A DNA stretch of 64,000 nt from Xanthobacter autotrophicus Py2 (GTDB taxonomy: Bacteria; Pseudomonadota; Alphaproteobacteria; Rhizobiales; Xanthobacteraceae): contig CP000781.1 of assembly GCA_000017645.1 (NCBI GenBank), positions 620,001 through 684,000 of the forward strand, read 5' to 3'. Positions 50,853-59,763 of the stretch are shown here, piece by piece. The notes under the pieces were generated by a model. The model saw only the letters and a list, made by a program, of their open reading frames with translations. It had not been told where the DNA came from and did not search any database. The translations under genes and the position numbers were made by a program. The stretch's first letter is position 1, and the number at the start of each line of letters is the position of its first letter.

Positions 50853-53282
50853 ATGATGAACCTCGCCGAGTATCGCCGACACGGGAGCCGGCTCGCGGAC
50901 TATTTGCCGTGGGCGGCCCTGGTCGGTCCTGGCCTCGTCCTCAACAAGGATGGCAGCTTCCAGCGCACCGCGTGCTTCCGTGGGCCAGACCTCGAATCCG
51001 CGGTGCCAGCTGAGCTGGTGGCGGTGGCGGGTCGCCTCAACAGCACCTTCCGCCGCCTCGGCTCCGGCTGGGCACTGTTCGTGGAAGCCCAGCGGCACGA
51101 GGCGGGAGCCTATCCCGAGAGCCTGTTTCCCGATCCTGCTTCCGCGTTGGTGGATGCCGAGCGGAAGGCCGGGTTCGCCGAGGCGGGCAGTCATTTCGAG
51201 TCGAGCTATTTCCTCACCTTCTGTTGGCTCCCCCCAGCGGAGGATGCCGCACGGGCGGAGAGCTGGCTCTATGAGGGGCGTGGGCGCGAGGGTGTCGATC
51301 CTCATGAAGCATTGGATGGCTTCGCCGATCGGACAGACCGGGTGCTTCGGCTGGTCGAGAGCTTCATGCCGGAGTGCCACTGGCTCGATGACGCCGAGAC
51401 CCTGACCTATCTCCACGGCTGCGTCTCGATCCGGCGCCAGCGGGTCCGTGTCCCCGAGACGCCCATGTATCTCGATGCGCTCCTCGCCGACCAGCCGCTC
51501 ACCGGCGGGCTGGAGCCGATGCTCGGGGACCAGCACCTGCGCGTGCTGACCATCGTGGGCTTTCCCACGGCAACGACGCCGGGGATCCTCGACGATCTCA
51601 ACCGGCTGGCGTTTCCCTATCGCTGGTCGACCCGCGCCATCCTCCTCGACAAGACCGACGCCACCCGGCTCCTCACGAAGATCCGCCGGCAGTGGTTCGC
51701 CAAGCGCAAGTCCATTGCCGCCATCCTCAAGGAGGTGATGACCAACGAAGCTTCGGTGCTGGTGGATTCGGATGCCGACAACAAGGCGGAGGACGCCGAC
51801 CTCGCCTTGCAGGAGCTCGGCGCCGACCATGCCGGCATCGCCTATATCACCGCCATGGTGACAGTCTGGGACGCCGATCCCCGCGTCGCCGACGAGAAGC
51901 TCCGGCTGGTGGAGAAGGTGATCCAGGGCCGGGACTTCACCGCCATGGCGGAGACCATCAATGCAGTGGATGCCTGGCTGGGCAGCCTGCCCGGGCACGT
52001 CTACGCCAATGTCCGCCAGCCTCCCGTCTCCACCCTGAACCTCGCGCACATGATCCCGCTCTCCGCGGTCTGGGCGGGCGATGCGCAGGACGCGCATTTT
52101 GCGGCGCCGCCCTTGTTCTACGGCAAGACGGAAGGCTCGACCCCGTTCCGCTTCACGCTCCACGTGGGGGATGTGGGGCACACGCTGGTGGTGGGGCCGA
52201 CCGGTGCTGGCAAGTCCGTGCTGCTGGCGCTCATGGCCTTGCAGTTCCGGCGCTATGCCGGCTCGCAGGTGTTCGCCTTCGATTTCGGCGGCAGCATCCG
52301 GGCGGCGGCCCTCGCCATGGGTGGCGACTGGCACGATCTGGGCGGAAGCCTCGCCGAGGAGAGCATCGCGCTCCAGCCGCTTTCCCGTGTGGACGAACTG
52401 CCCGAGCGGACATGGGCTGCCGACTGGATCGTAACGATCCTGACCCGCGAAGGCCTCTCGGTTACGCCGGAGGTGAAGGAGCATGTCTGGTCAGCGCTCA
52501 CCTCGCTGGCCTCGGCCCCGGTAGACGAGCGCACCCTGACCGGTCTCGCTGTCCTCCTCCAGTCTAATGCCCTCAAGCAGGCCCTGCGGCCCTATTGCAT
52601 CGGTGGCGCCCATGGCCAGCTGCTCGACGCCGAGGCCGAGCATCTGGGGCAGGCGTCCGTCCAGGCCTTTGAGACCGAGGGGCTGATCGGCACTAGCGCC
52701 GCGCCGGCGGTGTTGTCCTATCTGTTCCACCGCATCGAGGACCGGCTCGACGGATCGCCGACCCTCCTCATCATCGACGAGGGATGGCTCGCCCTTGATG
52801 ACCCGGGCTTCGCCGGACAGCTCCGGGAATGGCTCAAGACCCTGCGTAAGAAGAACGCCAGCGTGGTGTTCGCCACCCAGTCCCTCTCGGACATCGACGG
52901 CTCCGCCATCGCCCCCGCCATCATCGAGAGCTGCCAGACGCGGCTACTGCTCCCCAACGAGCGGGCCATCGAGCCCCAGATCACCGCTATCTACCGGCGC
53001 TTCGGCCTCAACGACCGGAAGATCGAGATCCTCGCACGGGCCACCCCGAAGCGGGACTATTACTGCCAGTCCCGACGCGGCAACCGCCTGTTCGAGCTCG
53101 GGCTCTCGCAGGTGGCGCTCGCCTTGTGCGCCGCCGGGTCCAAGACCGATCAGGCTGCGCTCTCGCAGATCCTCGCCGAGCATGGGCGCGACGGCTTCTT
53201 CGCCCCCTGGCTGCGGCATCGCGGCCTCGGCTGGGCCGCCGATCTCATCCTCACCCTCGACAATCTGGAGCCACGCTCATGA
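50853..53282 (+). CDS. trbE: TrbE conjugation ATPase (VirB4 family)
   Basis: An 809-residue VirB4-type ATPase of normal length. N-terminal CagE/TrbE region: LNLAHMIPLSAVWAG and PFRFTLHVGDVGHTLVVGPTGAGKSVLLALMA with Walker A. Walker B is TLLIIDEGWLALDDP, followed by KKNASVVFATQSLSDI. It drives assembly and transfer at the inner membrane with TrbB and TraG. Its stop overlaps trbJ in an ATGA. Confidence 0.95.
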   Translation: MMNLAEYRRHGSRLADYLPWAALVGPGLVLNKDGSFQRTACFRGPDLESAVPAELVAVAGRLNSTFRRLGSGWALFVEAQRHEAGAYPESLFPDPASALVDAERKAGFAEAGSHFESSYFLTFCWLPPAEDAARAESWLYEGRGREGVDPHEALDGFADRTDRVLRLVESFMPECHWLDDAETLTYLHGCVSIRRQRVRVPETPMYLDALLADQPLTGGLEPMLGDQHLRVLTIVGFPTATTPGILDDLNRLAFPYRWSTRAILLDKTDATRLLTKIRRQWFAKRKSIAAILKEVMTNEASVLVDSDADNKAEDADLALQELGADHAGIAYITAMVTVWDADPRVADEKLRLVEKVIQGRDFTAMAETINAVDAWLGSLPGHVYANVRQPPVSTLNLAHMIPLSAVWAGDAQDAHFAAPPLFYGKTEGSTPFRFTLHVGDVGHTLVVGPTGAGKSVLLALMALQFRRYAGSQVFAFDFGGSIRAAALAMGGDWHDLGGSLAEESIALQPLSRVDELPERTWAADWIVTILTREGLSVTPEVKEHVWSALTSLASAPVDERTLTGLAVLLQSNALKQALRPYCIGGAHGQLLDAEAEHLGQASVQAFETEGLIGTSAAPAVLSYLFHRIEDRLDGSPTLLIIDEGWLALDDPGFAGQLREWLKTLRKKNASVVFATQSLSDIDGSAIAPAIIESCQTRLLLPNERAIEPQITAIYRRFGLNDRKIEILARATPKRDYYCQSRRGNRLFELGLSQVALALCAAGSKTDQAALSQILAEHGRDGFFAPWLRHRGLGWAADLILTLDNLEPRS

Positions 53283-54013
53283 TCCGCCGTTCATTGCGGG
53301 CGGTGCTCGTCGCCGCGCCGCTTCTTTTCTGCCCGTTCGCGCCGGCCGTGGCGCAGTACGTGGTCTACGACCCCTCCAACTATGCCCAGAACGTCCTTCA
53401 AGCTGCTCGGGCGCTACAGCAGGTCACCAACCAGATCACCTCGCTTCAGAACGAAGCGCAGATGCTGATCAATCAGACCCGCAATCTTGCGAACCTGCCT
53501 TATTCCTCTATCAGCGCATTCCAGCAGGCGGCCCAGCGCACCCAGCAATTGCTCGGTCAGGCCCAGAAGATCGCCTATGACGTCACCGCCATCGACCGGG
53601 CGTTTCAGGGCCAGTATGGCTCGGTCTCCCTGAGCAGTTCGGATGCCGCCCTTGTCACCCAGGCGAAGAGCCGCTGGGAGACCACGGTCGCCGGCCTCCA
53701 GGATGCGCTGCGGGTGCAGGCGGGCGTCGTCGGCAATCTCGACACCGGCCGCTCGCAGGCCTCGACACTGGTCGGCCAGAGCCAGGCGGCGAGCGGCGCG
53801 CTGCAGGCCATGCAGGCGGGCAACCAGCTTCAGGCGCTCCAGGCCCAGCAGCTCTCCGACCTCACCGCCGTGATCACGGCGAACGGCCGCGCACAGGCCC
53901 TGTCCGAAGCTGAGCGGGCGACGGCGGTGTCGGAAGGGCAGGAGCGCTACCGGCGCTTCTCCACCCGGTCGAGCTACCAGCCTGCCGCCGTCACCATGTT
54001 CCACGGCAAGTGA
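53279..54013 (+). CDS. trbJ: TrbJ (VirB5-like) protein
   Basis: A 244-residue secreted protein from ATG 53279. Signal peptide (AVLVAAPLLFCPFAPAVAQ), then the TrbJ start YVVYDPSNYAQNVLQAARAL and long coiled helices (QQVTNQITSLQNEAQMLINQTRNLANL). VirB5-type minor pilus component acting at the tip. Overlaps trbE by 4 bases. Confidence 0.92.
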   Translation: MIRRSLRAVLVAAPLLFCPFAPAVAQYVVYDPSNYAQNVLQAARALQQVTNQITSLQNEAQMLINQTRNLANLPYSSISAFQQAAQRTQQLLGQAQKIAYDVTAIDRAFQGQYGSVSLSSSDAALVTQAKSRWETTVAGLQDALRVQAGVVGNLDTGRSQASTLVGQSQAASGALQAMQAGNQLQALQAQQLSDLTAVITANGRAQALSEAERATAVSEGQERYRRFSTRSSYQPAAVTMFHGK

Positions 54014-54016
54014 GGC

Positions 54017-54283
54017 GTGGCCGTGGACCGGGACACCACGCTTCGAACCCTCCTCGTCGCCGGCCTGGTGGGCACGGTGATCGCAGCCCTTGCCGTCTCC
54101 TCAGGCCGGGAAACGGAGGCGGTCACTGCGATCAGCGTGAAGGGAGGAAACGTCTCCTCGGTCGACCTGAAGAGCTGCGCCACGCTGGAGCAGGCCGATC
54201 CCATCGATTCGCATTGCGCGGCGCTCTGGGAGGCGAACCGCCGCCGCTTCTTCGGCAAGCCCACGGAAGGAGTGGCGCCGTGA
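54017..54283 (+). CDS. trbK: TrbK-like entry-exclusion protein
   Basis: An 88-residue protein with GTG start, one N-terminal membrane segment (TLLVAGLVGTVIAALAVSSG) and a short exported tail with two Cys (SCATLEQADPIDSHCAALW). This matches the alternative TrbK proteins of alphaproteobacterial ICEs, thought to block redundant transfer into cells that already hold the element. Overlaps trbL by 4 bases. Confidence 0.82.
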   Translation: MAVDRDTTLRTLLVAGLVGTVIAALAVSSGRETEAVTAISVKGGNVSSVDLKSCATLEQADPIDSHCAALWEANRRRFFGKPTEGVAP

Positions 54284-55503
54284 ACGACGTGGGCGTCATC
54301 GACACCTTCCTCAACACCTTCACCAGCTACATCGATTCCGGCTTCGGCCTGATCAAGGGCGAGGTGACGGGCCTCTCCTCCCTCCTGATCGCTCTCGACA
54401 TCACGCTTGCCGGCCTGTTCTGGGCCTGGGGCGCCGACGAGGACGTGATGCGCCGGCTGGTGAGGAAGACGCTGGCCATCGGCTTCTTCGCCTGGATCAT
54501 CGGCAACTTCAACGCGCTCGCCAAGATCGTATTCGAGAGCTTCGCTGGCCTCGGCCTCAAGGCCGGCGGGTCGACCATCAGCACGGCGGAGTTCCTGCGG
54601 CCGGGGCGCCTTGCAGAAGTCGGGCTCACCGCGGGCCAGCCGCTGCTCGATGCGGCGAGCCAGCTCACCGGGCCGGTAGCGCTCTTCGTCAATGCCGTGC
54701 AGATCGCCGTGCTGCTGGTCTCCTGGCTCCTGATCCTGATCGCCTTCTTCATCCTGGCGGTGCAGCTCTTCGTCACCCTCATCGAGTTCAAGCTGACGAC
54801 GCTCGCCGGCTTTGTGCTCATCCCCTTCGCTTTCTTCGGCAAGACCGCCTTCCTCGCCGAGAAGGTGCTCGGCAACATCGTCGCGTCGGGCGTCAAGGTG
54901 ATGGTCCTTGCCGTCATCGTCGGCATCGGCTCAGGGCTGTTCTCGCAATTCACCACCTCCTATGGCGATGCCCAGCCGACCATCAGCCAGGCCCTGTCCG
55001 CCGTGCTGGCGGCCCTGGCGCTCCTCGGCCTCGGTATCTTCGGGCCGGGGATCGCCACGGGACTGCTTACCGGTGCGCCACAGCTGGGTGCAGGCGCCGC
55101 CGTCGGGACCGGCCTTGCTGCGGGAGGTGTTGCGCTCGCGGGCGCCGGCGCCACTGGCCTCACGGTACGTGGGGCAGCTGCTGCGCTCGCCGGAACAGCC
55201 GCTGCGGCTCGTGCTGGCGTGAGCCTCGCCGGAGGAGCCGCATCCGCGTACAGCGCGGGAGCTGCCGGCCAATCCGGGGGGGCTGGCGTCGCGGGTGGAC
55301 TTGGTGTTGTCGCGCGCGCCGGGGCCGCTGCCACCGCGTCGAGCGCCCCGGCTTCTTCTGGTGATGTTCCCGACTGGGCCCAACGCATGCGGCGCTCCCA
55401 GCAGGTCGCCCACGGCATCCAGACCGCGACCCACGCGGTGCGGTCCGGCGACAGCCATGGCGGCGGCTCCTCCATCTCCCTCTCCGAAAGCGATCGTCCA
55501 TGA
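54280..55503 (+). CDS. trbL: TrbL (VirB6-like) membrane protein
   Basis: A 407-residue polytopic protein with GTG start at 54280, taken because the upstream extension covers trbK in another frame. Starts VIDTFLNTFTSYIDSGFGLI; about six membrane segments follow, e.g. LLVSWLLILIAFFILAVQLFV and LAALALLGLGIFGPGIATGLL. The C-terminal 130 residues are Gly/Ala/Ser-rich and end GGGSSISLSESDRP. Forms the inner-membrane channel. Confidence 0.93.
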   Translation: MNDVGVIDTFLNTFTSYIDSGFGLIKGEVTGLSSLLIALDITLAGLFWAWGADEDVMRRLVRKTLAIGFFAWIIGNFNALAKIVFESFAGLGLKAGGSTISTAEFLRPGRLAEVGLTAGQPLLDAASQLTGPVALFVNAVQIAVLLVSWLLILIAFFILAVQLFVTLIEFKLTTLAGFVLIPFAFFGKTAFLAEKVLGNIVASGVKVMVLAVIVGIGSGLFSQFTTSYGDAQPTISQALSAVLAALALLGLGIFGPGIATGLLTGAPQLGAGAAVGTGLAAGGVALAGAGATGLTVRGAAAALAGTAAAARAGVSLAGGAASAYSAGAAGQSGGAGVAGGLGVVARAGAAATASSAPASSGDVPDWAQRMRRSQQVAHGIQTATHAVRSGDSHGGGSSISLSESDRP

Positions 55504-56189
55504 CCCCGTTCAAGCGACCTGCGGTTCATTACGGCCGCGCACCCGAGCCCGAGACGCCGTATCATCGCGCGGCCCAGGTCTGGGACGATCGCATCGGCTC
55601 GGCCCGCGTCCAGGCGAAGAACTGGCGCCTCATGGCGTTCGGCTGCCTGGCGCTTTCGGCCGGCCTCTCCGGGGCCCTGGCCTGGCAGGCCCTGAGCGGC
55701 TCGGTGGTGCCGTGGGTCGTCCAGGTGGACAAGCTGGGGCTGGCGCAGGCCGTGGCACCTGCATCGTCAGATTATCGCCCCTCCGATCCCCAGATCGCCT
55801 TCCACCTCGCTCGCTTCATCGAGGAGGTGCGCAGCATCTCCGCCGATCCCGTCATCGTCCGGCAGAACTGGCTCAGGGCCTATGCCTACACGACGCAAGC
55901 CGGAGCGGTTGCCCTCAACGACTATGCCCGGGCCAACGATCCCTTCGCCCGGGTCGGCAAGCAGCAGGTGGCGGTGGAGGTCTCGAGCGTCATCCGTGCC
56001 TCGCCGGACTCCTTCCGCATCGCCTGGACCGAACGCCGCTACCAGGACGGCAGCCTCGCCGACAACGCACGCTGGAGCGCCATCCTCACCGTCGTGGTGC
56101 AGGCGCCGCGGGACGCCGAGCGCCTCCGGGCCAATCCCCTCGGGATCTACGTCAACGCCATCAACTGGTCGAAGGAGCTCGCACAATGA
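55500..56189 (+). CDS. trbF: TrbF (VirB8-like) protein
   Basis: A 229-residue protein overlapping trbL by 4 bases. Starts FKRPAVHYGRAPEPETPYHRAAQVWDDRIGSARVQAKNWR; one membrane segment (FGCLALSAGLSGALAWQAL); then a periplasmic NTF2-like domain (FRIAWTERRYQDGSLADNARWSAILTVVVQ). Scaffold protein between inner and outer membrane parts. Confidence 0.94.
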   Translation: MTPFKRPAVHYGRAPEPETPYHRAAQVWDDRIGSARVQAKNWRLMAFGCLALSAGLSGALAWQALSGSVVPWVVQVDKLGLAQAVAPASSDYRPSDPQIAFHLARFIEEVRSISADPVIVRQNWLRAYAYTTQAGAVALNDYARANDPFARVGKQQVAVEVSSVIRASPDSFRIAWTERRYQDGSLADNARWSAILTVVVQAPRDAERLRANPLGIYVNAINWSKELAQ

Positions 56190-57238
56190 CACCGGCCATC
56201 CGCACATCCGGGAGGCCGGCGCGCCGTGTCCTCGCCTTTCCAGCTTTACGGAAATCTGGCTTGCCGCTTCTGCTCATTTGCACCTCCACGCTCGCTGGCT
56301 GCGCCACCTTCGAGAAGCCGCCGGAGATCGAGTATGACGATGCACCGCCCGCCGTCTTCAAGGCCGAGCCGCCGGGGCCGGTGCGCATCGTCGAGCTGCC
56401 GAAGCCTTTGCCGCTGCCGGGCCAGCTGAAGCCGGTGGGCAAGGACGGCAAAGCTGAGCCCGAAGCCGCTGACCCTGCCTCTCGGGTGAACCAGGCCAAT
56501 GCCGCAGCCCGGGTCCAGCCGGTGCGCAATGGCTTCATCAACTCCATGCAGGTCTACCCCTTCGTGGAAGGCGCCCTCTATCAGGTCTATGCCGCGCCCG
56601 GGCAGGTCACCGACATTGCGCTGCAGCCGGGTGAGCAACTGGTGGGCACGGGGCCCGTAGCCGCCGGCGACACGGTGCGCTGGATCATCGGTGATACCGA
56701 GAGTGGGGCCGGCGGAGCGAAGCAGGTCCACATCCTGGTGAAGCCCACGCGGCCCGACCTCATCACCAACCTCGTCATCAACACCAATCTGCGCACCTAT
56801 CACATGGAGCTGCGCTCTACCGAGAAGACCTACATGGCCTCGGTTTCCTGGCAGTACCCGCAGGACCAGCTCATCGCCTTGCGGCGCCAGAATGCCGAGG
56901 CGCTGGCGGTGCAGCCGGTCGCCACAGGCGTCGACCTCACCAAGGTGAACTTCCGCTATGAGGTGACCGGTGACCGGACGCCGTGGCGACCGCTGCGCGC
57001 CTTCGACGATGGCCAGCAGGTGTTCATCGAGTTCCCCAGGGGCATCGCCCAGGGCGAGATGCCGCCGCTCTTTGTCGTAGGCCCGCAGGGCGACACCTCC
57101 GAGCTTGTGAACTATCGCGTGCGCGGCAGCTACATGATCGTGGACCGGCTGTTCGCGGCGGCCGAGCTGCGCTTCGGTGCCGACAAGGATCAGAAGCGCG
57201 TGCGCATCTCCCGCACCAACGGGAGGTCGGTCCTATGA
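56186..57238 (+). CDS. trbG: TrbG (VirB9-like) outer-membrane-associated protein
   Basis: A 350-residue protein from ATG 56186. Lipoprotein-like signal ending in LAGC (GLPLLLICTSTLAGC). VirB9/CagX domain: MQVYPFVEGALYQVYAAPGQVTDIALQPGEQL, KPTRPDLITNLVINTNLRTYHMEL, FRYEVTGDRTPWRPLRAFDDGQQVFIEFP, YMIVDRLFAAAELRFG. Part of the outer-membrane core ring with TrbI. Confidence 0.94.
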   Translation: MTPAIRTSGRPARRVLAFPALRKSGLPLLLICTSTLAGCATFEKPPEIEYDDAPPAVFKAEPPGPVRIVELPKPLPLPGQLKPVGKDGKAEPEAADPASRVNQANAAARVQPVRNGFINSMQVYPFVEGALYQVYAAPGQVTDIALQPGEQLVGTGPVAAGDTVRWIIGDTESGAGGAKQVHILVKPTRPDLITNLVINTNLRTYHMELRSTEKTYMASVSWQYPQDQLIALRRQNAEALAVQPVATGVDLTKVNFRYEVTGDRTPWRPLRAFDDGQQVFIEFPRGIAQGEMPPLFVVGPQGDTSELVNYRVRGSYMIVDRLFAAAELRFGADKDQKRVRISRTNGRSVL

Positions 57239-58482
57239 ACGGCATGGACCCCGGAAAGAAGAAAGGGCTGGGTTCGGCTGGCGATGGCGGCTCCCCGCCG
57301 CTGACGGGGGAGGCTACGGCGGCCATGCGGTTGCGGCCGGAGCCGCCCCGGGTGACACGCCTGTCGCGCAAGGTACTGGCCGGGCTGGGGCTCGTCGCTG
57401 GCCTCGGGATCGGCGGAGCGCTGATCTTCGCTCTCCAGACGCGAAAGGACCACGGTCTGGGCCAGGAACTCTACGCCACCGACATCAAGGCGACGCCGGA
57501 CGGACTTGCCGGCTTGCCGAAGGACTATACCGGCATCCCTAAGCTCGGGCCTCCGCTGCCCGGCGACCTCGGCCGGCCCATCCTCAATGCGCAGACGGTA
57601 GCGCAGCCGCCACTGCCGTCAATGGCTGGCATGCCTAATCCCGCTCTGAGCCCTGAGGAGCAGCGCCAGCAGCAGGAGAGCGAGGCCGCGCGGACCGGGC
57701 GGCTGTTCGCCCAAACCATCACGCGGCCGGCAAGCTCTGTCGTGGCGCAACAGGTGGGCGCAGCGTCTATTACGACGGCGGCACCTGTCCCGGATCTGAC
57801 TTCCCTCGGCCTCGCCCCGCCGGCGGCAACACCCACGGCCCAGGAGCGGCAGGTAGCCTTCCTCAACCTGGCCGTCGACCGCCGCACCGTGTCCCCTGAC
57901 CGTGTGGCGGCGCCCGCTTCAGTCAACATCCTGCAGGCGGGCGCCGTCATCCCCGCTGCGCTGATCACCGGCATCCGCTCCGACCTACCGGGTCAAATCA
58001 CCGCCCAGGTGACCGAGAATGTCCATGACAGCCCGACCGGCCGGATTCTCCTGATCCCCCAGGGCACGCGCATCATCGGTCAGTACGACAACGGCGTCGG
58101 CTTCGGGCAGCGACGGATTCTTCTGGTTTGGAACCGGCTGATCTTCCCCAATGGCCGCTCCATCGTGCTGGAGCGCCAGCCTGGAGCCGATGCCGAAGGC
58201 TATGCCGGTCTCGAAGATGGTGTCGACTATCACTGGGGCGAGCTCTTCAAGACCGCGGTGCTCTCCACCATCCTGAGCGTCGGGGCGAGCGCCGGTTCAT
58301 CCGGCAGCAACAGCGACCTTGCGAGCGCTCTGCGGGAAGGGGCTTCCGACAGTATCAGCCAGACCGGACGCCAGATCGTCCAGCGTCAGCTCAACATCGC
58401 GCCGACGCTCACGATACGGCCGGGATACCCGGTGCGGGTCATCGTCACGCGCGACCTCGTTCTCGAACCCTATGGAGGCTGA
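57235..58482 (+). CDS. trbI: TrbI (VirB10-like) protein
   Basis: A 415-residue envelope-spanning protein from ATG 57235, overlapping trbG by 4 bases. A cytoplasmic N-terminus with Pro, one membrane segment (VLAGLGLVAGLGIGGALIFAL), a long Pro/Gln linker and the VirB10 C-terminal domain (ILQAGAVIPAALITGIRSDLPGQITAQVTENVHDSPTGRILLIPQGTRIIGQYD, GYPVRVIVTRDLVLEPY). Links the inner ATPases to the outer core. Confidence 0.95.
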   Translation: MNGMDPGKKKGLGSAGDGGSPPLTGEATAAMRLRPEPPRVTRLSRKVLAGLGLVAGLGIGGALIFALQTRKDHGLGQELYATDIKATPDGLAGLPKDYTGIPKLGPPLPGDLGRPILNAQTVAQPPLPSMAGMPNPALSPEEQRQQQESEAARTGRLFAQTITRPASSVVAQQVGAASITTAAPVPDLTSLGLAPPAATPTAQERQVAFLNLAVDRRTVSPDRVAAPASVNILQAGAVIPAALITGIRSDLPGQITAQVTENVHDSPTGRILLIPQGTRIIGQYDNGVGFGQRRILLVWNRLIFPNGRSIVLERQPGADAEGYAGLEDGVDYHWGELFKTAVLSTILSVGASAGSSGSNSDLASALREGASDSISQTGRQIVQRQLNIAPTLTIRPGYPVRVIVTRDLVLEPYGG

Positions 58483-58483
58483 C

Positions 58484-58705
58484 ATGCCGAAGCTGAAGCT
58501 CAGCGAGATCCTCGACGAGAAGCCGGTGAAGGTGACCGTCGAACTGCCGGCGAAGCTGCATCGCGATCTTGTCGCCTATGCACGGGTGCTGGGCGGAGAG
58601 ACAGGAAGCCCAATCGCAGACCCGCTCAAGCTGATCGTGCCCATGCTGGAGCGCTTCATTGTGACGGACCGCGGCTTTATGAGAGTACGTCGCGCAGCCC
58701 GGTGA
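58484..58705 (+). CDS. DUF2274 protein
   Basis: A 73-residue protein (MPKLKLSEILDEKPVKVTVE, then LPAKLHRDLVAYARVLGGETG), the standard DUF2274 gene that ends trb operons of this ICE type, one base after the trbI stop. RHH-like pattern; probably DNA-binding or a small regulator. Normal length. Confidence 0.9.
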   Translation: MPKLKLSEILDEKPVKVTVELPAKLHRDLVAYARVLGGETGSPIADPLKLIVPMLERFIVTDRGFMRVRRAAR

Positions 58706-58727
58706 AGCATTGTGTTTTTCATTTCAG

Positions 58728-59645
58728 TCAGCTTCGATCCGAGTGCTGAGCCATGCTTCGAGCAAGACTGAGCAGCGCCCGAAATGCGGGATTGTCGTTT
58801 CGTCGCGAGAAGAGCACCGAGAAGGGTAGAGTTTCGCCCGCGATAGGACGGTAGACGACACCTGGGACCGAGATCACGGTTTCAGACTGGGTGGCGGGCG
58901 CCACCCCGCGCCCCGACGCCACAAGTCCCAACAAGCTGGAGCGGCCTATCCGTTGTGCATTGATGAGCGGGCGACGCCCGAGAACAGCTAAGCGCCTTCT
59001 GAGATATTCCCGCACCTCGCCCCCTGAACCTTCGATCCGCACAAGAAATCTCTCATCAACGAGATCCTGCCATGTGACCTCTTCATTGCGAGTCAATGGA
59101 TGGCCTTCCGGAAAGGCGATAAAGACCGTCTCGGTCCAAAGATGAAGAGAGTCGCATTCCGCCCACTGGAATCGACCGATGACGAATGCCGCGTCGATGT
59201 CAAAGCTCCGAATGGAGGCAGCGTGTTCATTGGCCTCGGCGTCAACAAATTCGATATGTACGCTTGAATGATGTACATCATACGCGCGAAACAGATCTCC
59301 CATAAAACCAGAAGCCAGGGTTGAGAAAATGCCTATCCTTAAGATCCCGTTTTCCGAACGTCCAATTGCCGCGACCTCTTCCCAGCCTTTCTGAAGTTGC
59401 ACAAGTGCCTGACGTGCGCGGTGAAGAAAGCATTGTCCTGCCAACGTAAGAGTCACACCACTGGGGTGCCGGAGAAATAACGAGGCCCCGAGCTGATCCT
59501 CCAGGTCTCGCACCGATCGGCTGACCGTCGATTCCTGCAAACCCAGCACCTCCGCAGCGCGCCGAAGGCTTCCTGCCTCTGCAGCGGTGATAAAATGACG
59601 TAAATGTCTCATGCTCCCGGAGGTTTTTGGCGGATTATTATTCAT
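58728..59645 (-). CDS. LysR-family transcriptional regulator
   Basis: A 305-residue LysR protein. N-terminal winged HTH (MRHLRHFITAAEAGSLRRAAEVLGLQESTVSRSVRDLEDQLGASLFLRH) and a type 2 periplasmic-binding-like effector domain (ILRIGIFSTLASGFMGDLFRAYDVHH). It lies downstream of the metal ATPase on the same strand, separated by 118 very AT-rich bases, and may or may not control it. It marks the end of the trb module and is of the kind often found there. Confidence 0.9.
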   Translation of the reverse strand: MNNNPPKTSGSMRHLRHFITAAEAGSLRRAAEVLGLQESTVSRSVRDLEDQLGASLFLRHPSGVTLTLAGQCFLHRARQALVQLQKGWEEVAAIGRSENGILRIGIFSTLASGFMGDLFRAYDVHHSSVHIEFVDAEANEHAASIRSFDIDAAFVIGRFQWAECDSLHLWTETVFIAFPEGHPLTRNEEVTWQDLVDERFLVRIEGSGGEVREYLRRRLAVLGRRPLINAQRIGRSSLLGLVASGRGVAPATQSETVISVPGVVYRPIAGETLPFSVLFSRRNDNPAFRALLSLARSMAQHSDRS

Positions 59646-59763
59646 TGATCAGACATCCACAAAAATTACTATATAATATAATTTTACATATCCCTGTTTT
59701 CCACGCGATTCGCGTATAATTTTATCACTTTAATTATATTATTTCAATATTTGATATACGTAT
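59646..59763. promoter_or_regulatory. AT-rich promoter region of the LysR gene
   Basis: 118 bases of marked AT-rich sequence (TATATAATATAATTTTACATATC and similar) between the ATPase stop and LysR start. Composition differs sharply from both genes; likely promoter and LysR binding region. Confidence 0.45.

Noticed and set aside
50829..52484. Long minus-strand frame opposite trbE
   Set aside because: Antisense shadow of trbE; no family features.
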